A stretch of 64,000 nucleotides of DNA. Source: CAWUFC02 sp963921335 (lineage in GTDB: Bacteria; Pseudomonadota; Gammaproteobacteria; Pseudomonadales; Halieaceae). A model generated the notes under the pieces. That model was not told where the DNA came from. It worked only from the letters and a program-made list of their open reading frames with translations, and ran no database searches. The position numbers and the translations under genes are program-made. Location of the stretch: NCBI GenBank assembly GCA_963921335.3, contig CAWUFC020000002.1, positions 1,178,001-1,242,000 on the forward strand. Reading direction: 5' to 3'. Of this stretch, positions 17,479 through 25,438 are shown piece after piece (the stretch's first letter is position 1; every line of letters starts with the position of its first letter).

Positions 17479-18035
17479 ATGAAAGCAAGCGATTCAGCAA
17501 ACTGCTGTTGGCCGCTGCCATCATTTCGGGTCCCGTTGTTGCCGCCACCGACGGCGAGCTGTCGACAACGGACTCAGTAGGTACCGCGACCATCAACGCC
17601 AAAATACCGCCGATGGTCATGATCACCGGGCTCAACGATATGGATCTGGGAGAGTACAACCCAGCGAGTCCGTCTGACCTTGAAGGCGCCACAACCTTCT
17701 GCGTGTACAGAAACGCACGCAGCGGCCAGTACTACCTGAAGATGGCCGGCGACGGTGGCGGCACTGGTGCGGTCCAGAATGCATTCCAGCTAGGTAATGG
17801 CACTGCGAGCGAGGAGATCGACTACTCGGTGGAGTATCGCCCCAACCCGAATGTCAGCTATGTGGACTACGACACTCCTGATCAAACCACGGGTCTTCTG
17901 GGCGCCAGCAGCGACTTCGACTGTGCCGACGGCGTACAGGCCCGACTGCGCGTCAAGATTGCTGAAGCGGATGCTCGACGCGCTGTCGAGGGTGACTACT
18001 CAGGTGACCTGGTCGTAACAGTCACGGTGGAGTAA
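17479..18035 (+). pseudogene. Pilin-like exported subunit 1, frameshift in signal peptide
   Basis: An ATG at 17479 has a good ribosome site (GGAG, 7 nt away), but its frame ends soon. The mature protein (SKLLLAAAIISGPVVAATDG onward) reads in the -1 frame, with no good start of its own. One extra A in GCAAGC (17485-17490) gives MKAKRFSKLLLAAAIISG, a proper signal peptide matching the paralogue downstream. The mature part shares with the next two genes the motifs ITGLNDMDLGEYNP, FCVYRNARSGQYYLKMAGDG, an LGNG segment and the C-terminal strand YSGDLVVTVTVE. Such a terminal strand suits donor-strand exchange in chaperone-usher pili. A TTG at 17466 is a poor alternative start. Confidence 0.65.
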
Positions 18036-18084
18036 GGCAACCAACCGGCCGGGCCAGCCCGGCCATATGAAACAAGGAAGAGTG

Positions 18085-18652
18085 ATGAAAAAGCGTCTAA
18101 AAATGTTAAGCATGGCAGGCCTGTTGGCGAGTTCCAGCCTGACATTGGCTGCCACCGATGGCGATCTGTCAACGACAAGCTCAGAGGGATCTACTCGCAT
18201 TACTGCAGAGGTTCCCAAGATGGTTCGCATCACAGGTTTGCAGGATTTGGATCTTGGCAAATACGACCCTGCCAACCATGGTGATCTATATGCAACGACC
18301 AAGTTCTGTGTGTATCGTAATAGCCACGGTGGCACCTTCGAGATGCAGATGCGCGGCGACGGAGCCGGCAGCTGGCAGCTGGCAGCAGGATGCATTTCTG
18401 CTGGGCAATGGCGTAGCAGGTGACGAAATCCCGCACAAAGTCAGTTATCGCGAAGACAGTGGCTCAGGGACATTGGTGGAATACACCACGCCCAGGAGTC
18501 CGGTGAAAAACCTGTCAGCCAATACAGAGTCGATGTTTTGTGCGACAGGCCAACAAGCCGAACTGGAAGTGCGTGTCGACGCTGATGTGGCGCAAAATGC
18601 CAAAGATGGTCGATACTCCGGTGACCTGTTCGTCACCGTCACGGTAGAATAA
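18085..18652 (+). pseudogene. Pilin-like exported subunit 2, broken by a 7-bp tandem duplication
   Basis: The start is ATG 18085 with ribosome site AAGGAAG, followed by signal peptide MKKRLKMLSMAGLLASSSLT and the pilin motifs ITGLQDLDLGKYDP and FCVYRNSHGGTFEMQMRGDG. At 18367-18386 the unit GGCAGCT is duplicated, so the frame shifts and ends at a TGA near 18421. Removing one 7-bp unit gives GAGSWQQDAFLLGNGV and restores the conserved rest, ending GRYSGDLFVTVTVE. The pilin would then be about 186 residues. The intact downstream half suggests a reversible slippage state rather than an old pseudogene. Confidence 0.75.
18367..18386 (+). repeat. 7-bp direct repeat that switches the pilin frame
   Basis: GGCAGCT occurs at 18367-18373 and 18374-18380, with a partial third copy GGCAGC at 18381-18386. 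Because 7 is not a multiple of 3, gain or loss of one unit turns the reading frame of the pilin gene on or off. In this sequence it is in the off state. Confidence 0.85.
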
Positions 18653-18689
18653 TCCTTACCGAGGCATTTCACTGAACCGAGAGCAAGCT

Positions 18690-19697
18690 ATGACAGAGCG
18701 GCTTCAGCAGATCTTGATTTCGCTCGCGTTGACACTGTTGCTGCCAGCGCAGCTGGCTCTCGGCTACATTTCTGACCCAGCCTACGGTGACCCCAGTTTC
18801 ATGCACGGGGCGTGGGATGGAAAGAGCGACATCCGCATTGTCGGACCCTCAATCTGCGTGCAATCCACGCAGAACCCCAACAACCCAGAGCGTGGCAAAA
18901 TTACACCCTACCGCATCAAAGCGGACATGTTCCCACTGGGCCGAGACTTCGAGATCGTTGGCCTGTCCATTGAAGGCTTTAGCCAGATTCCGTTTACTGT
19001 CGAGTATCAGTGGAACGGCCCGGGAGGGAGTCGCACCGAACAACTCGGTTATAACCAGTACAGCGGCGACTTTGGTGGCGGCAAAGAGGCAGACAGTCGA
19101 GACTGTGGTGCCGATGGCAGCATGTTTAACGCCTCGATTGTTGTCACCATCTATGAGGCTGACTTGCGCGCAGCCATAAACGCCAATTTCGTTGGTTGGT
19201 TGCGAATCGTCCACGAAGGCGGTCAAAACAGTGGGCAAAGTTCAGCTGATGAATTAATCAGAATCAGTGTGAACAAGAGTCTCCAGGAAGTGCAGATCAA
19301 AAACCTGAACGACATAGACCTGGGCCGCTGGGATGGCAGCCAGGCCTACCTACAAGGGGGCGATGATTTTTGCGTATACTCAAGCAGCGGTAGCTACAGT
19401 ATTCGCATCAGCTCCAACGACTTAGGCAACGGCGGTGCCGGCACTTTCGGCCTTAGCAATGCAGAGCCAGGAGCTACCGTCATGGACTATGACGTTTACT
19501 TCAAAGCAGGTACTGGTGCAGGCAGCAACGACCAACTAATCTCCAATGGTCAGGTGCTTAGCACGCTGCCAGCCAGCCCGGACTTGCAGTGTGCGGTCAA
19601 CTCCTCATCGATCTACCTGCGCACAACAAGCAGCCTGGAAAGCATGCGCTCTGGCCTTTACAGGGGCGAGATTATCCTGCGTGTAGAGCCGGAATAG
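18690..19697 (+). CDS. Two-domain pilus protein, probable tip adhesin
   Basis: The 335-residue protein has a signal peptide (ISLALTLLLPAQLALG). Its C-terminal half (about residues 195-335) matches the two upstream pilins: IKNLNDIDLGRWDG, DDFCVYSSSGSYSIRI, and a final strand YRGEIILRVEPE. The N-terminal half (about 25-190) is a distinct domain with paired cysteines. A receptor-like domain followed by a pilin domain is how tip adhesins of chaperone-usher pili such as FimH are built, so a tip adhesin role is inferred. The gene ends exactly where the usher gene ends on the other strand. Confidence 0.65.
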   Translation: MTERLQQILISLALTLLLPAQLALGYISDPAYGDPSFMHGAWDGKSDIRIVGPSICVQSTQNPNNPERGKITPYRIKADMFPLGRDFEIVGLSIEGFSQIPFTVEYQWNGPGGSRTEQLGYNQYSGDFGGGKEADSRDCGADGSMFNASIVVTIYEADLRAAINANFVGWLRIVHEGGQNSGQSSADELIRISVNKSLQEVQIKNLNDIDLGRWDGSQAYLQGGDDFCVYSSSGSYSIRISSNDLGNGGAGTFGLSNAEPGATVMDYDVYFKAGTGAGSNDQLISNGQVLSTLPASPDLQCAVNSSSIYLRTTSSLESMRSGLYRGEIILRVEPE

Positions 19698-22238
19698 TTA
19701 CTGCCTGCTCCGAGTTACACAGCGTAAATCACCGATCTGGGCAATGCCATTCTGTACCGAGTAATCAGGCAAATCGATGTCGCACTCGCTCGCTGGCGTT
19801 ACCGCCTTCAAGGTCTGCTGTGTGGTTTTTATCTCTGCCTGAAAAAAGCCTAGCTGCCCGGTGATAGCCAGACCGCTGGCACCCCTGAGCACAGCGTTCT
19901 CTATGGGATCTCCGTTTTGGTCCAGCAGCCGACCAAACACAATATTGACCCTACTCGCGTCCCAATGCAGGTTAGCCACATTCCCTGGATAAAGCGTCAC
20001 TTTTTCGCGCTTCTCTTCATAGCTGACGAAACCTGCGCCACGAGGCAATATCTCTACATCATAAGTCTGGTAGGGTCGCAGCGATATCAGTGTTTTCTCT
20101 CCGACCTTGGCATAGCCACGGCGGGTGCCGTTGACCATCACGTCAAACCAGGTGTCAGCCTGCTGATCACCACTGATAGACACCACAATGGCGCTACGCG
20201 ACAGTTCTTCACCGCCAAAGGCAAACTGCTTGTCGGCCACCGCGAAACTAGTAGAAAAATCACCTGTAATCAAATTACGCGAGTTGTCATCGCTGATGTG
20301 CTCTACCGCACCGTTAAACTCTCCAAAACGATCTCGCCAGCGTGTGCTGACCGATACATCGTCAAACTGGCTGCGGTGGCTGGCTCGACCAATCACATTC
20401 AGGTCTCCTCTGGGGCGCTCTCTGTCTCGCCAGCTAGAAGACACCGCGTACTCGGTATCGCGCTCCCAGTTTTCGTCCGGCGGCTTACGCTGTTGGTGCT
20501 GAGCCCAGACATTATTCGTGAAGTTGCCCTTACCCCAGCGGTAGGTAATTCCCACCAATCCCTGTTTGAGTCCATTGATCTCACTGAACTGAAGATTGGC
20601 GTAAAGCTCTCGGTCGGCTGTCCGCAGAAATGGTTTTTGATAGTCGAGTGTGTACTCACGCAAATTGTTCTGTATCTCGGTTTTTGCCTCTTGCGCCTTG
20701 GCAGTAAACGTACCGCCCCAAACAAACCAGGTCAGATTGACATTTGTCTGGCGACTGTCGCCTGCAAACCAGGCGAGATTGGTCACAGTGCGCCCCGTGT
20801 CCGGCGGCAATATTTCCTCGTCCAACAGCTCTGGAAAATCCGGAAGCTGAGAACTTTCCAGTAACAGACGATCCTCCGGCTCAAAATCATCGGCCCAGGT
20901 CTGGCGATAATTGATCGATAAGGTCACCGTACGCCAGCGGGTGCGGCCGATAAAGCTGGCACCATAGCCCTCTTCGGTACTGGCGGCAGCATTCAAGTCC
21001 AGTTCGAAATAAGGATTAAGCTGGCTGATTCCCAACTCCAACAGACCCAGTTCATCGCGCGCTGCTATACCGCCCTTCAGCGCGGTTGAGGCTCCCACAC
21101 GCTTGCTCGCGCTGAACTTGGCGTAGAACACATCCAGAGCTTCTGGGATAAATTCTTCGGTGTTTCGCAACGTGAGCTCGCCAACTTCCACACCCCATAG
21201 TAACTGGTCCGGAGGCGGAAACTGGCTGCTTTTGACGTAGAAACGCTGTTCGCGTCTAACTGCACCACTGGCGTCTTCTATCTCAAGCGTAATCGGGTAC
21301 GCACCGCCAGGCAGTAGACCCGTATCCAGCACCTGATTACCAGCGTCATAAGACCGACTGCTGACGAGGCGCTCGTCTTTAAAAATGGAGACACGGGATC
21401 GATTAACCAAAAATACGCTTAACTCGGCACCGCGACTGGTATCCAGGTCAGCGCGCGTGTCCAGGGTGCTGGCTATACGAAAACCACGCATGCTCTCCTC
21501 GGGTATAAATCGAAGCGATGCATCATTGAAGGTCTGAAAATAGCCGCCCTGGTAGTTTCTGCCCCGATAATCGCGCCTGAGCAGAATATTGTCAGCGGTC
21601 CAGTCACTAATATCTGCATAGCTTAGACCTAGCAAAAACCTGTTCTCCTTCCAGGACACTAGACTAGCGGCATTCAGTGACTGGCTGTCAAAGAAATCAT
21701 TGTCGTCGCCTGCCAGTGCGACCGTCAAATTCTGAAGAAAAGACCATCCTGTATCAGACGCTGGCAAGTAGGTGTTAACAACCGTAGTAGAAAACGCCAG
21801 GAAATCCGGATTGATAAAAACGTCTACACGAAACAGATCTTCGTTAAAAATAATGCCTGCAATAGCTGGTTCCAGCACGCCGCAATCAGTTTGCCCACTG
21901 GAGTAACAGCGCAGCCCGGCGTTGGTCTCCAGTGCTCCGCTGAGAGACTCCGCCAATATGGCAGCATCCAAGATCTGTGGAATTGCCTCGACGACCGCCT
22001 CAGGGTTACTCAGTACAACCTCGTTCGTATTAAATTCGGCCATTTGCGAAAACAAGAACTCGCCGCCGAAGTAGATATCAAGCAGGGTTGTCTGCCGCTC
22101 CATCAAGGCTTCAAATCCAGGCGGCACAAAGTTTGAGTCTTTCGCATACGCACAAGACCCTGCCAATAGCAGCAGGTAGGCGAGCAAGCAGCAGAGCGGC
22201 TGCGCTGGTTTAATATTCGACCTGGCGGGTACTGCCAT
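19698..22238 (-). CDS. Outer-membrane pilus usher, CS1/TcfC-like
   Basis: The 846-residue usher has a signal peptide and an N-terminal segment FVPPGFEALMERQTTLLDIY resembling CS1-type (alternate) ushers. A long beta-barrel region rich in alternating aromatic strands follows. A plug or E-set part lies near residues 270-330, and C-terminal domains contain GTRRGYAKVGEKTLISLRPY and WDASRVNIVFGRLLDQNGDP. The last residues include paired cysteines (ASECDIDLPDYS). Ushers thread chaperone-bound subunits through the outer membrane. Its ATG lies 29 bp inside the chaperone gene. The TcfC-like subclass is my reading of the N-terminus; a sigma-type usher is the alternative. Confidence 0.8.
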   Translation of the reverse strand: MAVPARSNIKPAQPLCCLLAYLLLLAGSCAYAKDSNFVPPGFEALMERQTTLLDIYFGGEFLFSQMAEFNTNEVVLSNPEAVVEAIPQILDAAILAESLSGALETNAGLRCYSSGQTDCGVLEPAIAGIIFNEDLFRVDVFINPDFLAFSTTVVNTYLPASDTGWSFLQNLTVALAGDDNDFFDSQSLNAASLVSWKENRFLLGLSYADISDWTADNILLRRDYRGRNYQGGYFQTFNDASLRFIPEESMRGFRIASTLDTRADLDTSRGAELSVFLVNRSRVSIFKDERLVSSRSYDAGNQVLDTGLLPGGAYPITLEIEDASGAVRREQRFYVKSSQFPPPDQLLWGVEVGELTLRNTEEFIPEALDVFYAKFSASKRVGASTALKGGIAARDELGLLELGISQLNPYFELDLNAAASTEEGYGASFIGRTRWRTVTLSINYRQTWADDFEPEDRLLLESSQLPDFPELLDEEILPPDTGRTVTNLAWFAGDSRQTNVNLTWFVWGGTFTAKAQEAKTEIQNNLREYTLDYQKPFLRTADRELYANLQFSEINGLKQGLVGITYRWGKGNFTNNVWAQHQQRKPPDENWERDTEYAVSSSWRDRERPRGDLNVIGRASHRSQFDDVSVSTRWRDRFGEFNGAVEHISDDNSRNLITGDFSTSFAVADKQFAFGGEELSRSAIVVSISGDQQADTWFDVMVNGTRRGYAKVGEKTLISLRPYQTYDVEILPRGAGFVSYEEKREKVTLYPGNVANLHWDASRVNIVFGRLLDQNGDPIENAVLRGASGLAITGQLGFFQAEIKTTQQTLKAVTPASECDIDLPDYSVQNGIAQIGDLRCVTRSRQ

Positions 22239-22899
22239 TGGCAGTCAGTTTGTAATTGACGGTCTGATCGCCTTCAAGGTCAACTTCGAATTCCATTCCC
22301 GCATAAATTCGCTTGGTCGGAAGATCAATGCAATTCTCACCAGCGTTATCACACTGGCTACCCTCGCTAATTAAGAAGTTGGTGTTACCGCGATTACTAA
22401 ACACTAGTCTATTACCAACCCGCTCAACAGAAAGGTCCTCTCTGGGCACGGTGGGCTGCACAATAACAAGCAGCTGATAGGCAACGATGATACGTACCAG
22501 GCTTGCGCTGTCTTCATCCAGCGGGGGAACAATTGGTGTCACATTGATTCGGTAAATGCGTTCATCATCGCCATGCCCGAGATTGACCAACCTGACTGAC
22601 TTTCGTCCATTAGGGGGGATGACTAACTTATTAGGAGTCGCAATCAGCCTCGTTTCCTGAGGATCAAGCACCGTGACTAGTTCCTCGTTCTCGGTACCAG
22701 GGTCATCAACACGCTGGATTTCCAGACTGACATACAAGGTCTCGTTCTCGGCATTGAGAACCAATACGTCTTCTCGCGGGGCCTGCCCGGGCTGGAACAA
22801 TACGATGGAACGGTTAAGGTGCATGCCCCCTGCCGCTAACACCTGGCTGCCTCCGCCCATAGAGGCGATCATCAATAAGCAAGCCAGGAGCCTGGTCAT
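22210..22899 (-). CDS. Periplasmic pilus chaperone, PapD-like
   Basis: The protein (about 229 residues from ATG 22899) has a signal peptide and a PapD-type immunoglobulin fold. Domain 1 includes MHLNRSIVLFQPGQAPREDV and the G1 strand region NGRKSVRLVNLGHGDDERIY; the conserved KSVRLVNLG matches subunit-binding strands. A second domain follows, with CDNAGENC as a likely disulfide loop. These chaperones fold and cap subunits before delivery to the usher. The ATG overlaps the stop of the upstream subunit gene by one base, and the 3' end overlaps the usher start, so the three genes are one operon. Confidence 0.85.
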   Translation of the reverse strand: MTRLLACLLMIASMGGGSQVLAAGGMHLNRSIVLFQPGQAPREDVLVLNAENETLYVSLEIQRVDDPGTENEELVTVLDPQETRLIATPNKLVIPPNGRKSVRLVNLGHGDDERIYRINVTPIVPPLDEDSASLVRIIVAYQLLVIVQPTVPREDLSVERVGNRLVFSNRGNTNFLISEGSQCDNAGENCIDLPTKRIYAGMEFEVDLEGDQTVNYKLTANGSTRQVEY

Positions 22900-23258
22900 C
22901 ACTCAGGTATCACTCTCAGTCGAACCAGATCATCATCATTGTTCGCTGGATCGACTTGAACCAGTATGCGCTCGCCGCCAGGACACTCGCCATCTAGCGA
23001 AGCTGTTTGCAGTTGAACCGCAGGGTCTTCACTTGTAATACGAAAATCAGTCTGCGCGCGCTCAGTCAGACACAGGTCATCACTGGCTGTTGTTTCGAGC
23101 AGCGGCGTGTTGAGGTAAATATCATCAACATCACTAACGCTAACCCGGGGCAATACAGTCAGAGTGATGCGACTACTGGCAGAAGACTCGGTGCCCAGAG
23201 AGCCCGCTTGCAGTGGCAGCACCAGGGTTAATGTGGCCAGTGGGGCCATCCACTTCAT
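22899..23258 (-). CDS. Small pilus-subunit-like exported protein
   Basis: The 119-residue protein opens with a signal peptide (MKWMAPLATLTLVLPLQAGS). The mature part holds a shortened form of the plus-strand pilin signature: VSVSDVDDIYLNTP, then DDLCLTERAQTDFRI, then a cysteine in LDGECPGG and a terminal strand DDDLVRLRVIPE. It is the first gene of the chaperone-usher operon. It may be a minor subunit, an initiator or a terminator of the pilus; the sequence does not say which. Its own promoter must lie in the 217 bp shared with the divergent amine oxidase gene. Confidence 0.65.
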   Translation of the reverse strand: MKWMAPLATLTLVLPLQAGSLGTESSASSRITLTVLPRVSVSDVDDIYLNTPLLETTASDDLCLTERAQTDFRITSEDPAVQLQTASLDGECPGGERILVQVDPANNDDDLVRLRVIPE

Positions 23259-23475
23259 GTGTACTAAACCTTTGTCTTATATCAAGTTATTGACTTGACA
23301 GGCAGTATAACGCCAGAAGGGATTGCGGTGTAGACCCAGCCATGCTTATTTGCCAGCACCGCCTATGGTCCAGACCCGGGACAATGAAGCAATCAGTTGC
23401 TTTCTCGTGGCAGCATCAATTGCAGCACCAGGCTGCTACACTCATTGGCGAAACCTCGCTGAAAACCTCCAGAGA

Positions 23476-25413
23476 ATGGGAACAATGCCAATCATAAAAA
23501 CGCCAATGGTCTGCGCCTTCATTTTTGCCTGGACCCTGTTGTCAAACCCAGTCCAAGCCCAACAATGCCAGACCTATGAGTTCAGCAATAGCGAACTCAC
23601 CGTACTGGATGCTTATGTTGCCTATTGCGGCCGGCCGGCGGACGCTGCAGGGCTCGCCTTTTGGGCAGGCGAATTAAAAAGACAGAACGGCAATCTGGAC
23701 GCGATTATTACGGCGTTTGGCACATCCCCCGAGTTCGAATCGCGTTTCGGCAGTCTCTCAAACAGAGAACTGGTCGCAAACATTTACCAACAACTATTTA
23801 ACCGAGCGCCGGATGAAGCCGGTCTAAATTTCTATGTCGGAGAACTCGACCAGCAGAGACGCAGTTTGCAGTCGATCGCGCTTGACGTACTGAACGGTGC
23901 GCAGAACTCAGATCTGGCGATACTGAACAACAAACGTTCAGTTATCACTGACTACTATGTCACCAGCAACGATCTAGGCGTGGGACTAAGCGACACAGCA
24001 CTTGCGGAAAGCCTGGCTGCTGTCGGCATGGATGATAACCAGGCTGCAAGTACCTGCATGAGCATAACCCAGCAGTTGAGAGACATATGCTCAAATGCAG
24101 ACGACTGTTCTGAAGCTGAGAGTGCTCAGTATCAAGTTGTCATTGTTGGTGCCGGCGTGTCGGGCCTTAAGGCCGCGAGCGATCTTGCCAACGCCGGGAT
24201 GCAAGTCCTCGTGCTGGAAGCGCAGGACAGGGTCGGCGGGCGAACCCGAACCAATCGCTCATTGGAGATACCGTTCGACGAGGGCGCTAGCTGGATCCAT
24301 GGCGGCGGCAACAATAATCCCATTGCTCAAATTGCAGCGGCAGCGGGCCTGGAAAGCGCCGTCACCGACGACGACAATGTTGAACTGTACGATGCAGATG
24401 GCAATAGCATTGCCGATACGACGCAAGGAACGTACTACGAGTTATTTTTCAGCGCCACAGAACAGGTACGGGCAGCCGGTACTGTCGAGCAGAGCTTCCA
24501 AAGTGTATATGAGAGTTTTCCATTTGAGCAGCTAAATGCACAACCCGAATTACGAGACTATATGCTGTCCGCTTATCTGGAGTTCGACGTTGGCGGCGAT
24601 ATCAACACAATATCCTCCAGTCAGTTTGACGATGACGAAGCATTCGGCGGCCCGGAACTGCTTATTACCAACGGCTACGACAAACTAAGCAGTTATCTGC
24701 TCGAACGCGGAGAATTTGAAGTCAAGCTTAATCAGCGCGTTGCTCAGATTGATTACGCCGAAGACATAAGCCGCGTCACCACGCAGAGTGGCGAATCCTA
24801 CCTGGCCAATCATGTCGTCGTGACGGTCCCGCTGGGCGTCCTTAAAAATCAAAGCATCGGGTTTAACCCGCCGCTACCTGAATCACATCAGCAGGCCATT
24901 GAGCGCATGCACATGGGCAACGTGAACAAGTTCCTGCTGATCTGGGAAAACACCGATGAGCCCTTCTGGGACATCAATGCGCATTACATCGGCTATACAG
25001 GGGCCAGTAAAGGCCTGTTTAACTATTTCCTCAATCTGAGAGCAACTGTCGGGCCACAGGCCAACGCCCTGATGACCTTTGCCTTTGGCGACCAGGCCGA
25101 CCAGACAGAAAGCATGAGCGATCAGGAAGTGGTCGACGCGGTTATGAGCAATCTAAGAGGCATCTATGGAGACGACGCGATTGCGCCTAACCAAGTGCTG
25201 CGCACGCGCTGGCGAGCTAACGCAAACAGCTTCGGAGCCTACTCCTTTGCCGGCAAGGGCAGCCCCACTTCAGACTTCAATATACTCACCGAGGTAGTCG
25301 ATCAAAAACTGTATTTCGCGGGTGAGCACACGAACCGAGCCTATCGCGGCACGGTTCATGGTGCCCACCTTTCAGGAGAGAGGGTGGCAGAACAAATACG
25401 CAGCGCAAGGTAG
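23476..25413 (+). CDS. Exported flavin amine oxidase with N-terminal DUF4214 module
   Basis: About 645 residues from ATG 23476; the ATG at 23485 is an alternative. A signal peptide (ICAFIFAW-like core, then SNPVQA) is followed by a DUF4214 domain at about residues 25-190 (DAYVAYCGRPADAAGLAFW; FNRAPDEAGLNFYVGEL). The flavin monoamine oxidase domain begins with the dinucleotide-binding motif VVIVGAGVSGLKAASDLANA and GGRTRT, and ends with LYFAGEHTNRAYRGTVHGA. Such enzymes oxidise primary amines, polyamines or amino acids and release hydrogen peroxide. Export of a flavoprotein is unusual but occurs for L-amino-acid oxidases. The substrate cannot be told from sequence. Confidence 0.8.
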   Translation: MGTMPIIKTPMVCAFIFAWTLLSNPVQAQQCQTYEFSNSELTVLDAYVAYCGRPADAAGLAFWAGELKRQNGNLDAIITAFGTSPEFESRFGSLSNRELVANIYQQLFNRAPDEAGLNFYVGELDQQRRSLQSIALDVLNGAQNSDLAILNNKRSVITDYYVTSNDLGVGLSDTALAESLAAVGMDDNQAASTCMSITQQLRDICSNADDCSEAESAQYQVVIVGAGVSGLKAASDLANAGMQVLVLEAQDRVGGRTRTNRSLEIPFDEGASWIHGGGNNNPIAQIAAAAGLESAVTDDDNVELYDADGNSIADTTQGTYYELFFSATEQVRAAGTVEQSFQSVYESFPFEQLNAQPELRDYMLSAYLEFDVGGDINTISSSQFDDDEAFGGPELLITNGYDKLSSYLLERGEFEVKLNQRVAQIDYAEDISRVTTQSGESYLANHVVVTVPLGVLKNQSIGFNPPLPESHQQAIERMHMGNVNKFLLIWENTDEPFWDINAHYIGYTGASKGLFNYFLNLRATVGPQANALMTFAFGDQADQTESMSDQEVVDAVMSNLRGIYGDDAIAPNQVLRTRWRANANSFGAYSFAGKGSPTSDFNILTEVVDQKLYFAGEHTNRAYRGTVHGAHLSGERVAEQIRSAR

Positions 25414-25438
25414 CATTTGTTCTGCCCAGACAAGCGAC

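Noticed and set aside
19917..20864. A 315-codon plus-strand open frame inside the usher gene
   Set aside because: It mirrors the usher codons on the opposite strand, has no signal or family match, and the usher is well supported.
23290..23311. TTGACT and TATAAC as a promoter for the amine oxidase gene
   Set aside because: The spacing is only 10 bp.
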